Of a DNA stretch of 5,143 bases, positions 1 to 5,143 are shown one piece after another. The position numbers and the translations under genes were made by a program. Source of the stretch: Planctomycetaceae bacterium (lineage in GTDB: Bacteria; Planctomycetota; Planctomycetia; Pirellulales; Thermoguttaceae); assembly GCA_031259095.1 (NCBI GenBank), contig JAIRLW010000139.1, positions 1 to 5,143 on the forward strand. The letters are read 5' to 3'. The first letter of the stretch is position 1; each line of letters begins with the position of its first letter. The notes beneath the pieces are model-generated. The model was not told where the DNA came from and made no database searches. It saw only the letters and a program-made list of their open reading frames with translations.

Positions 1-89
1 TTTACACAAAACTAGAAAATACAAAGACTTACGAAAAAAAGCGGTTTGCCAAATCACTCGTGTAATTGGAAATGAACAATAAAAAAAAC

Positions 90-140
90 AACCCCTCACC
101 GTCAGGTAGGCTATAATCCTGACGCCCCTTTCGGGGCTGA
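90..140 (+). repeat. Two-hairpin dispersed repeat, left copy
   Basis: This is a REP-like intergenic repeat. A decayed hairpin (CCTCACC, loop GTCA, GGTAGG, with a bulged C) is joined by GGCTATAATC to a GC-rich hairpin: GCCCC at 124-128, loop TTTC, GGGGC at 133-137. Positions 109-140 match the reverse complement of 5061-5092 at 29 of 32 bases. The match continues more loosely to 90, aligned with the reverse complement of 5093-5112. The copy near the right end has a perfect first hairpin, so this one looks degenerate. Its function is unknown. Palindromic repeats of this kind are usually scattered between genes and can act as mRNA-stability or attenuation elements. Confidence 0.75.
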
Positions 141-151
141 TATAAAAAATA

Positions 152-172
152 AATATTCCACTGATATATTAC
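152..172 (+). repeat. 21-bp repeat, left copy
   Basis: The segment starts AATATTCC and ends GATATATTAC. It matches the reverse complement of 4704-4724 at 20 of 21 positions, the one difference being A versus G at the ninth base. It lies just right of the two-hairpin repeat, so it may be an outer part of that family or an independent short repeat. Confidence 0.6.
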
Positions 173-225
173 TAAAAACCTAACTCAATGCATGACGAAC
201 AGCAAAAATAGATCGGAATATTCAG

Positions 226-231
226 TATAAT
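226..231 (+). promoter_or_regulatory. Possible -10 hexamer (TATAAT)
   Basis: A consensus TATAAT lies 89 bases before the ATG at 321. No good TTGACA-like -35 element sits 16-18 bases upstream, and there is no TGn extension, so this is only a candidate promoter for the beta-barrel gene in AT-rich DNA. Confidence 0.2.
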
Positions 232-320
232 CGTTAAAGTTTTTCTGTTTTACCGTCGATTCTGATGAAAGATGATTTTTTTTCTTTTGTTCGTTGACTA
301 TTTCAAAAATTACTGAAACA

Positions 321-1418
321 ATGCGGTATTTGACTCAATCCATGATTCCGGCGATTTTGACTATCGTCGGTTTACTGATTTTGGCTCGCAATGTCGCTGC
401 AACTCCTGTAACCGCAACATCTTTTGAAAAAGTTAATCCATTCGGAATCCAAACAGAGGATTTTTTTGATCAATCTTCTGATCAACTCCCATTCTTTAAT
501 CAATCTCTTGACCAATGTTCTGATCAATTTGATCAATTGGATCAATTATTTGATCATCCGTTTTTTTCGGCGAATGTTGATTGTTATCTTGGTCAGAAAC
601 GCCGACAACGCGGAAGCGGCGGCAGAATTTGGACGAATTTGTATTACGGAAACACCGTCTTAGAACCGAAAGGAATGAACGCCAAAATTAAACCGAATCT
701 TTTTGGTCTTCAAGTTGGATTGGACATTGTTCAATCGCACGGCGTTTATAAAACTTTTTTTGGCAACTTTAATCAAAGCAAAACAAAATATCCCGACCAA
801 ACAAACGCTGATACCGAAAACTATCTTTTGGGTTATGGAAAATATATTTATCTGAACGGCTGCCATTTCGGCGGAGCCGGAAGTTTGGGTTACGACAGAT
901 ATAAAATCCGTAATTCATCCTATCAAATCAATGCCAAAGGCGACGGGTTGCAATGTAATCTTTTTGGGGAGTTTGGTCTCGATTTTATTCTTGGCCAATG
1001 GGGAATTAAACCGTTTTATGCGTTACAGTATGATTTTTTGTATCATGGACGTATTGGTCAAGCGTCCGTGCCGGTTCGAGAGGATTGGAATGGTCATGGA
1101 TTGAGCCAGTTTTTAGGAATACGATTTAATTGGAAACTTTTTGAATCTTTTGAACTCCAGAGCAGATTGACTTGGATCCATGAGCTGTTAGACAATCCGC
1201 CGGTTTATTATCATGCCCGATTTTCGGCGGTTCAGGGAACCGGTAGTCCGGCGGTTTTATTCTACGAAGGCAATACGGGACGGGATTGGGCGTGGATTGG
1301 TTTTGGTTTGAAATTGGAGGGCGTGTACAATGTTTTTCTTTTTCTCGATTACGACCTGATGATTAACGCCCGACACACGACGCATCTCGGCAATCTCGGA
1401 CTCTGTTTCGGTTGGTAA
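321..1418 (+). CDS. Exported autotransporter-like outer-membrane beta-barrel protein
   Basis: The product is predicted to be an exported outer-membrane protein of 365 residues. The N-terminus (MRYLTQSMIPAILTIVGLL and onward) is a hydrophobic signal peptide with likely cleavage near the NVAA-TPVTA stretch (residues about 25-32). Residues 50-79 are an Asp-Gln-rich tract (DQFDQLDQLFDH). After a GSGGRIW motif (98-104), the rest is a series of short amphipathic strands rich in aromatics and Gly. It ends in NLGLCFGW, with hydrophobic residues at -1, -3, -5 and -7 (W, F, L, L), as expected of a barrel-assembly signal. The last 100 residues (RLTWIHELLDN, then a G-rich loop, then FLDYDLMINARHTTHLGNLGL) resemble autotransporter beta-domains (PF03797-like). 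A real passenger domain is missing. The ATG is chosen because it opens directly into the signal peptide; a TTG at 294 would add nine residues. No clear Shine-Dalgarno sequence is seen. Its ligand or role is unknown; a plain porin-like barrel is the alternative. Confidence 0.82.
   Translation: MRYLTQSMIPAILTIVGLLILARNVAATPVTATSFEKVNPFGIQTEDFFDQSSDQLPFFNQSLDQCSDQFDQLDQLFDHPFFSANVDCYLGQKRRQRGSGGRIWTNLYYGNTVLEPKGMNAKIKPNLFGLQVGLDIVQSHGVYKTFFGNFNQSKTKYPDQTNADTENYLLGYGKYIYLNGCHFGGAGSLGYDRYKIRNSSYQINAKGDGLQCNLFGEFGLDFILGQWGIKPFYALQYDFLYHGRIGQASVPVREDWNGHGLSQFLGIRFNWKLFESFELQSRLTWIHELLDNPPVYYHARFSAVQGTGSPAVLFYEGNTGRDWAWIGFGLKLEGVYNVFLFLDYDLMINARHTTHLGNLGLCFGW
467..556 (+). repeat. TGATCA-rich in-frame repeat tract
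   Basis: TGATCA occurs at 467, 479, 521, 530 and 551, and GGATCA at 539. Three copies at 521, 530 and 539 are exactly 9 bp apart as TGATCAATT or near copies. Each unit encodes Asp-Gln-X, giving the DQ tract of the barrel protein just after its signal peptide. The unit is a multiple of three, so slippage would change tract length without breaking the frame. The tract holds six GATC sites within 90 bp. Confidence 0.85.
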
Positions 1419-1486
1419 TTTTTCTAGGGCGTTTCTAAAAATTACTGATTCGTTCACATTTTCGTCTTAGAAAAGGCAGTTGGAAA

Positions 1487-2563
1487 ATGAAAAAAAACGA
1501 TTCCATCCTTCAAAACACTCCTCTTTATCCGTTTCGGTTTGAGCCGATTTATAAAGATTATCTTTGGGGCGGCAACCGATTGCGAGAATTATTTCATCGT
1601 CCGGTTCCTGATAATGTTGCGGTTACGGCGGAATCATGGGAAATCAGTGATCATCCTCATGGTCTGAGTGTGATCCGCAACGGAATGCTTTGTGGTTTTA
1701 CGTTGCGCGATATTCTTTTGAATCATCCGCAGAAACTGTTTGGAGCCGATTATCTCAATCCCAACATACTGCCGAAACGTTTTCCACTTATTTTGAAATA
1801 TCTCGACGCCGCTCAACCGTTATCGGTTCAGGTTCATCCTGACCATGTTCTTGCTCAAAAGTTGGCGTTTGACGATTGGGGCAAGACCGAAGCGTGGGTT
1901 GTTGTTGAGGCGGAACCGGACAGTGTGATTTATATTGGTACTCGTCAATCTTATTCGTTTCAGGAGCAGGAACAACTTATTCGAAACGGTCATTGGGACT
2001 TGTTGTTAAATCAGATTAACGTTCGGAGCGGCGATTGTTTTTTTATTCCTCCCGGTACGCTTCACGCATTGGGAGCCGGAATTCTTGTCGCTGAAATTCA
2101 GACGTCAAGCGATATTACGTTCCGAATGTTTGACTGGAATCGTCTGGATCACGACGGCAAACCGCGTGAGTTGAACATTGAAGAAGGACTTCGGGCATTA
2201 CGGGTTCAGGAGTTGCCTGTTACGGTTCAGGTTCCCGTGAAAACGGAAGACATTCATTGTGAACGGTTGATTATAGACAAGAGTTTTACGGTTAACCGTT
2301 GGATATTAAACGAACAAATTATTTGGTATAACGATCACCGCTGTCATCTTTGGACGGTTCTGGAAGGTTCGTTGATTATTTCGTTTACGGCGGGACGGCG
2401 AATGCAAATTATGAAAAATTCGGAACGGGAAACAGACCCTGACGCGATTGAAATATTACAACGCGGCGATTCAATCCTAATTCCGGCGGTGTGCCGAGAC
2501 CTCCAGTGTATTCCCGAAAACAACCATGCCGTATTCCTTGATGTTATTCCGGGAGAATTTTAA
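1487..2563 (+). CDS. manA: Mannose-6-phosphate isomerase, type I (zinc-dependent)
   Basis: This cytoplasmic cupin-fold enzyme interconverts mannose-6-phosphate and fructose-6-phosphate, feeding mannose into glycolysis or supplying mannose-6-phosphate for GDP-mannose and glycans. It has 358 residues, a little longer than the short bacterial type I forms of about 315. The family marks are in order: PIYKDYLWGG (20-29), ESWEISDHPHG (49-59), FPLILKYLDAAQPLSVQVHPDH (99-120), GKTEAW (132-137), IPPGTLHALGAG (187-198) and EIQTSSDITFRMFDWNR (203-219). The expected zinc ligands are all present: Gln115, His117, Glu135 and His193. Arg213 matches the conserved active-site arginine. Residues from about 240 form the second, more divergent cupin-like half, with an insertion around RMQIMKNSERETDPDA. 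The ATG follows AAAAGG with a spacer of about 10 bases and is the natural start. The gene follows the barrel gene by 68 bp, with no clear terminator between them, so read-through is possible. It appears intact. Confidence 0.95.
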   Translation: MKKNDSILQNTPLYPFRFEPIYKDYLWGGNRLRELFHRPVPDNVAVTAESWEISDHPHGLSVIRNGMLCGFTLRDILLNHPQKLFGADYLNPNILPKRFPLILKYLDAAQPLSVQVHPDHVLAQKLAFDDWGKTEAWVVVEAEPDSVIYIGTRQSYSFQEQEQLIRNGHWDLLLNQINVRSGDCFFIPPGTLHALGAGILVAEIQTSSDITFRMFDWNRLDHDGKPRELNIEEGLRALRVQELPVTVQVPVKTEDIHCERLIIDKSFTVNRWILNEQIIWYNDHRCHLWTVLEGSLIISFTAGRRMQIMKNSERETDPDAIEILQRGDSILIPAVCRDLQCIPENNHAVFLDVIPGEF

Positions 2564-2581
2564 GTGAAGGTTTTGGAAAAT

Positions 2582-2614
2582 AAGGTATGAGAAAGGTATG
2601 AGAAAGGTATGAGA
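2582..2614 (+). repeat. Three tandem 11-bp units (AAGGTATGAGA)
   Basis: Three perfect consecutive copies of AAGGTATGAGA begin 19 bases after the manA stop codon. Each copy contains AAGG followed closely by ATG, which resembles a ribosome binding site and start but with too short a gap. It is most simply a short slippage-derived tandem repeat. Confidence 0.9.
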
Positions 2615-2785
2615 ATGGAAATAACCAAGTCAAATCGCAAATCATCATCGACATTGATTGGATACCAGATTAAAATAGGGTTATGTGTGAAATTTATTGA
2701 AAGTGTTGTCCATATACCTTGTTTTGTAGGGGGTAAAGACGACTCATCAATAAATTTGAGACGCTGCCCTAAAATAGACCGTTAC

Positions 2786-2979
2786 ATTCAATTGGGAACC
2801 TCTAAAAATTCATTTTTTAACCACAACGTTTTATGAAAAATCCTTTGTCTCTAATGTCCCCTTAGTCCCTAAAGTCTCTCTAAAAAAGGACTTTAGGGAC
2901 TAAAGAGACATTAGGGACAAATAATCAATTAATTAAAAATCCTTTGGCAAACAATATTTCTAGAGATTCCCAATTGTAT
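2786..2979. repeat. Nested inverted/direct repeat element (MITE-like)
   Basis: The outer arms 2786-2804 and 2961-2979 are inverted repeats matching at 17 of 19 bases. Inside them the 12-mer AAAAATCCTTTG occurs as a direct repeat at 2836-2847 and 2935-2946, flanking a long hairpin (2845-2920). Direct repeats around a palindrome resemble a target duplication left by insertion of a small non-autonomous element, but no transposase is present and the outer arms lie outside the direct repeats. The interpretation as a mobile element is inference; the repeats themselves are read directly. Confidence 0.55.
2845..2920. repeat. 33-bp imperfect hairpin with 9-nt periodicity
   Basis: The arms 2845-2877 and 2888-2920 are complementary at 29 of 33 positions, separated by the 10-nt loop CTCTAAAAAA. 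In a + strand transcript, two of the four mismatches are G-U pairs. The left arm is itself periodic: GTCTCT, GTCCCC, GTCCCT and GTCTCT start at 2847, 2856, 2865 and 2874, exactly 9 bases apart. The stem is therefore built from four related 9-mers, mirrored in the right arm. Confidence 0.85.
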
Positions 2980-3030
2980 TTAAAATAACCGTTTGGTTCT
3001 ATTCAACCGTTACTCGAACAGTTGCCGACT

Positions 3031-4692
3031 ATGGAACACAATGACGACGAACTCCGGCTTGCTCCGATAGCAGAAGACGAATTGGGGTTTGCCCCGATTG
3101 AAGACGATGACATCAATAAAACGATTGCGCCGGATATTCCGTATAATGCCGGAGTTCGGTTGATTCCGGTGATCTGTTCCGCTTGCAAAACCAGACTTTA
3201 TGCCGGCGAAAATCAAGTTGGTCTTTGGAAACGTTGCCCGGATTGTTACCGTTTAACAGAAATTCTGGCGGTTCCGGAACGTTTCATGTTAACCGCCGAC
3301 GATCCCGAAGCGGCTGGAGGTTATAATATTCAGGAACCGGATGTTTCCAGACAGGATATTTTTCAAATCAGAGCGGAAAATCAACGATTATTCAAAGAAG
3401 ATCAGGAAAAACAAAATCGAATCCGACACGAAAATCGTCTTCCGCCGCCGGTTTTCATTGATAAACCGCCGATGATGGAAAATGCTCTTAACCGCCTTTT
3501 GAAAAGCGGCAAAGAAAAAAAAGACGAGGAATCCGTCATTCAACAACAAAGGGAAATCGAAGAAGAAACCGAAGCCATCAAACAAGCAGTTCGTAGTGGA
3601 ACGTTGGACGCCTATCTTGCCGGTTCCCAAAATAATTCCGGCGCCAACGATCCGGCTGTACGAAAACGTCTCGAAAAACAACGTCAGTTCGACGCGGCAA
3701 CTTCATCGCCTACTCCGCCGTCCATGCCGTTGCCGCCGCCGTTACCGCCTTCTACTTCATCGCCGTCATCTTCACCCTCAACGTTACCGCCGCCATTGCC
3801 GTCGCCGCTAACCATTTTTCCTTCTCCGTCTCAATCGGAAATTCCGTTACTGTCGAAACCGTCAAAAATTTCGTTGCCGTCTGAGCGTTCCCAACATGCC
3901 GCGTCCGATTTTTTGTGGTCGCCGTTATTCGATTCTCATTGCCGTGCCAGAATGGTTGTATTGACTCTTTGCGGTTTTCTCGGCAATCTCACCGGTGAAA
4001 AAGCACGGTCAATGATCTGGCAAATTCTATTCGATAGAGTTTACGGACAAACAAGCGGTTATTCGTACAATTTAATAGAAAGCGGTTTCTTTCTCGTCAA
4101 TTTCTGGTTTGGCGCGGTTTTGAGTATTGTTTGGCTGACGATGTTATTTTTGTTTGGAATTAGTCTTTTTTTGGAAACTTCCGCCGGAAAGGATCGGGTG
4201 GAGAACTGGATTCCGTTTGATCTTGATTTTGGTTGTTCCTATATCGGCTGGTCGCTTCTGATTCTTTTTGTTTCAGGTTTTCCCGGTTTTATCGTCTGGC
4301 AGGGAACCAGTTTTTTCATGCCGGATCAAGAATCAGCGTTGATAATTCTCCATTTTATCGGACAATTCCTTTGTTTTCCGATTCTTTTTCTCTGTGTTAT
4401 CGAATCGGATACTTTTTACGGAAATTACCCGCGCAAAACATTAACAAGTTTATATCAACATCCGGGTCTTTGGCTGAAACTGTACGGTAAAGCAATCGTT
4501 TTAATTGGTATTCCGACCGCAATTCTTGCCGGTTTACTCCTTGCCGGAACAGCATTGGAAAAACATTGGTTTATGCAATCGTTGTTTTATTATCTTATTG
4601 CGGCGGTTCTTTTAACTTTTTGCGGTTATTTTGTCCTTTTCTATTTTCGGCTTCTCGGCAAAACCGCATGGGCAATCCGGTTAAAAGAATAG
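3031..4692 (+). CDS. Zinc-ribbon, proline-rich multi-pass membrane protein, unknown function
   Basis: I do not recognise a named family for the whole 553-residue protein. In order it has: an acidic N-terminus with two related 10-residue units (ELRLAPIAED and ELGFAPIEDD, residues 7-26); a zinc ribbon with CSAC (49-52) and CPDC (69-72) around a YAGENQVG stretch, a form common in planctomycete hypothetical proteins; a charged, probably coiled-coil region (about 109-200, rich in Glu, Lys, Gln); a Pro/Ser-rich linker (about 225-275); and a hydrophobic C-terminal half with five or six likely membrane segments near 306-322, 351-380, 403-423, 436-457, 487-509 and 520-544. The long N-terminal part is probably cytoplasmic. 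The ATG is preferred over a TTG at 3022, three codons upstream; neither has a clear Shine-Dalgarno sequence. It is likely a single-gene unit, flanked by repeat-rich spacers. A sensory, scaffolding or regulated membrane role is possible but unproven. Confidence 0.88.
   Translation: MEHNDDELRLAPIAEDELGFAPIEDDDINKTIAPDIPYNAGVRLIPVICSACKTRLYAGENQVGLWKRCPDCYRLTEILAVPERFMLTADDPEAAGGYNIQEPDVSRQDIFQIRAENQRLFKEDQEKQNRIRHENRLPPPVFIDKPPMMENALNRLLKSGKEKKDEESVIQQQREIEEETEAIKQAVRSGTLDAYLAGSQNNSGANDPAVRKRLEKQRQFDAATSSPTPPSMPLPPPLPPSTSSPSSSPSTLPPPLPSPLTIFPSPSQSEIPLLSKPSKISLPSERSQHAASDFLWSPLFDSHCRARMVVLTLCGFLGNLTGEKARSMIWQILFDRVYGQTSGYSYNLIESGFFLVNFWFGAVLSIVWLTMLFLFGISLFLETSAGKDRVENWIPFDLDFGCSYIGWSLLILFVSGFPGFIVWQGTSFFMPDQESALIILHFIGQFLCFPILFLCVIESDTFYGNYPRKTLTSLYQHPGLWLKLYGKAIVLIGIPTAILAGLLLAGTALEKHWFMQSLFYYLIAAVLLTFCGYFVLFYFRLLGKTAWAIRLKE
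3705..3840 (+). repeat. CCG-rich proline-linker coding tract
   Basis: The DNA is a degenerate run of CCG, CCT, TCA and TCG codons encoding the Pro/Ser linker (for example PLPPPLPPS). It joins the soluble zinc-ribbon/coiled-coil half to the membrane half. Such tracts vary readily in length by in-frame slippage. Confidence 0.7.
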
Positions 4693-4703
4693 AAAAAAAA
4701 CTG

Positions 4704-4724
4704 GTAATATATCAGCGGAATATT
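4704..4724 (-). repeat. 21-bp repeat, right copy
   Basis: This is the inverted partner of 152-172, matching at 20 of 21 bases. It starts 12 bases after the stop codon of the membrane-protein gene and overlaps a perfect 10-bp palindrome, GGAATATTCC (4717-4726). Confidence 0.6.
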
Positions 4725-4806
4725 CCAAAACGTCTTTTAACAGTTTCCGCAAACCTTATTTTCAACCTTATTTTTTCCTAACAAAACGATTTACCAAAAA
4801 ACCTCA

Positions 4807-4834
4807 GTAGAGACGCAATGCATTGCGTCTCTAC
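4807..4834. repeat. 28-bp perfect palindrome
   Basis: The half-site GTAGAGACGCAATG is followed at once by its exact reverse complement, with no spacer. From memory, related GTAGAGACGC...GCGTCTCTAC palindromes are abundant in filamentous cyanobacterial genomes; that resemblance is unverified here. A protein-binding site, a cruciform-forming repeat or a RAYT-type mobile palindrome are the options. Confidence 0.92.
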
Positions 4835-4836
4835 AA

Positions 4837-4886
4837 ACCTCATTACCTCATTAACAAATCATTTTTCAACAATGAGGTAATGAGGT
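4837..4886. repeat. 16-bp perfect stem with 18-nt loop
   Basis: ACCTCATTACCTCATT (4837-4852) pairs perfectly with 4871-4886. The right arm continues as an 8-bp tandem series: AATGAGGT, AATGAGGT, AATAAGGT (4871-4894). The last unit plus T (AATAAGGTT, 4887-4895) is complementary to AACCTTATT at 4752-4760 and 4764-4772, giving an alternative longer-range pairing. No T-run follows, so a classical terminator is not supported. Confidence 0.85.
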
Positions 4887-5060
4887 AATAAGGTTGGTTG
4901 TGGGGGGAATCATTTTGCTACTGAGGTTGTTTATCCAAAAATCCAACATTCGGCAAGACCTCGACCTCGAAAAAGTAAAACGGATTTTAAAGTAAGATGC
5001 GTCTATTTGCACTTTCCTAAAATGACAAACTACTTTTTGAAATATTTTTTGTTTTTTACA

Positions 5061-5112
5061 TTAGCCCCGATAGGGGCGTCAAGATTATAGCCCACCCCAA
5101 CGGGGTGGGGTT
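5061..5112 (-). repeat. Two-hairpin dispersed repeat, right copy
   Basis: This is the inverted counterpart of 90-140. Read on the + strand it has hairpin GCCCC (5064-5068), loop GATA, GGGGC (5073-5077); the linker GATTATAGCC; then a strong hairpin CCCACCCC (5091-5098), loop AAC, GGGGTGGG (5102-5109). Both hairpins are perfect here, unlike in the left copy, which supports a conserved two-stem unit. Confidence 0.78.
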
Positions 5113-5132
5113 AAGTTCCTCCCAACCCGACG

Positions 5133-5143
5133 CCCTGAAAGGG
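5133..5143. repeat. Partial third hairpin at window edge
   Basis: CCCT (5133-5136), loop GAA and AGGG (5140-5143) form a small stem cut by the window end. The preceding GACGCCC also occurs in the dispersed repeat (121-127), so a further repeat copy may begin here and continue outside. Confidence 0.4.

Larger units (their letters stand above)
1..320. other. Gene-free left flank
   Basis: No convincing coding sequence is visible on either strand in this AT-rich stretch. It holds one copy of a two-hairpin dispersed repeat (90-140), a 21-bp segment (152-172) that recurs inverted downstream of the third gene, and a TATAAT hexamer (226-231) that might be a -10 element. The segments 152-159 (AATATTCC) and 215-222 (GGAATATT) are complementary and could form a small stem. 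A TTG-initiated extension of the following gene would begin at 294, but I prefer the ATG at 321. Confidence 0.6.
2564..3030. other. Gene-free repeat-rich spacer
   Basis: I see no convincing gene in these 467 bases. They contain three tandem 11-bp units directly after manA, then an inverted pair of 19-bp arms enclosing a 12-bp direct repeat and a long imperfect hairpin. A 75-residue open frame (2609-2836) starts inside the tandem repeat and has a composition unlike the neighbouring proteins; I do not accept it as a gene. No run of T follows the hairpin, so it is not a standard intrinsic terminator. Confidence 0.6.
4800..4928. repeat. Nested palindrome cluster
   Basis: An 11-bp outer inverted repeat, AACCTCAGTAG (4800-4810) and CTACTGAGGTT (4918-4928), encloses two perfect palindromic structures: a 28-bp palindrome (4807-4834) and a 16-bp stem (4837-4852 with 4871-4886). 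The outer left arm shares GTAG (4807-4810) with the palindrome, so the outer and inner pairings partly exclude each other. The arrangement looks like a compact repeat element rather than one terminator. Confidence 0.75.
4693..5143. other. Gene-free right flank, dense in palindromes
   Basis: These 451 bases contain no gene I can support. They hold a 21-bp repeat copy, two direct copies of AACCTTATTTT (4752-4762 and 4764-4774), a nested palindrome cluster (4800-4928), a quiet AT-rich stretch (4929-5060), and the inverted right copy of the two-hairpin repeat. A 33-codon TTG-initiated frame ending in LDLEKVKRILK (stop near 4993) overlaps the repeats and is not accepted. Confidence 0.6.

Noticed and set aside
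294..320. TTG-initiated N-terminal extension of the barrel gene, or TTGACT as a -35 element
   Set aside because: The extension adds nine polar residues before a complete signal peptide. As a -35 element it would need AACAAT as the -10, which is poor.
305..1448. 12-mer AAAAATTACTGA shared upstream of the barrel gene (305-316) and manA (1437-1448)
   Set aside because: About one such 12-mer pair is expected by chance in an AT-rich window this size, and the distances to the start codons differ (4 versus 38 bases).
2609..2836. 75-residue open frame between manA and the membrane-protein gene
   Set aside because: Its start lies inside the 11-bp tandem repeat, its 3' end runs through an inverted-repeat arm, its composition is unlike a folded domain, and no usable ribosome binding site is present.
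2845..2934. Long hairpin as an intrinsic terminator for manA
   Set aside because: It lies about 280 bases after the stop codon and is followed by mixed A/T sequence rather than a T-run.
3388..3681. Minus-strand 97-codon frame opposite the membrane-protein gene
   Set aside because: It is a Phe-rich shadow of the Glu/Lys-rich coding strand with no independent support.
4895..4993. Short TTG-initiated frame (about 33 codons) ending in LDLEKVKRILK
   Set aside because: It starts inside the 8-bp tandem repeat, overlaps the outer inverted repeat, and has no start signal or recognisable homology.

Overview
The window reads as a piece of a moderately AT-rich bacterial chromosome, most likely from a planctomycete, possibly a gut- or host-associated one. 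That assignment is an inference from protein style. It rests on an autotransporter-type beta-barrel with a tiny N-terminal region, a large membrane protein that opens with a CxxC...CPDC zinc ribbon of the form common in planctomycete hypothetical proteins, starts with weak or no Shine-Dalgarno sequence, and intergenic DNA full of palindromic repeats. No ribosomal RNA, tRNA, CRISPR array, transposase or phage gene is visible.

Layout, all genes on the + strand. 1-320: gene-free, with one copy of a two-hairpin dispersed repeat. 321-1418: exported outer-membrane beta-barrel protein with an Asp-Gln repeat tract encoded by TGATCAATT-type DNA repeats. 1487-2563: mannose-6-phosphate isomerase (manA), the only gene with a firm enzymatic assignment. 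2564-3030: gene-free, with a triplicated 11-bp unit and a nested inverted/direct-repeat structure around a 33-bp imperfect hairpin. 3031-4692: zinc-ribbon, coiled-coil, proline-rich, multi-pass membrane protein of unknown function. 4693-5143: gene-free, with a 28-bp perfect palindrome, a 16-bp perfect hairpin, an outer inverted repeat, and an inverted second copy of the two-hairpin repeat seen at the left end.

The barrel gene and manA are 68 bp apart on the same strand and could be co-transcribed, but nothing shows they act together. ManA would link fructose-6-phosphate with mannose-6-phosphate for sugar use or glycan synthesis. The third gene is separated by 467 bp of repeat-rich DNA and is probably its own transcription unit. 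The most unusual content is non-coding: three intergenic gaps each hold a different kind of palindromic element, and the ends of the window carry inverted copies of the same family. No complete new biological system could be demonstrated.
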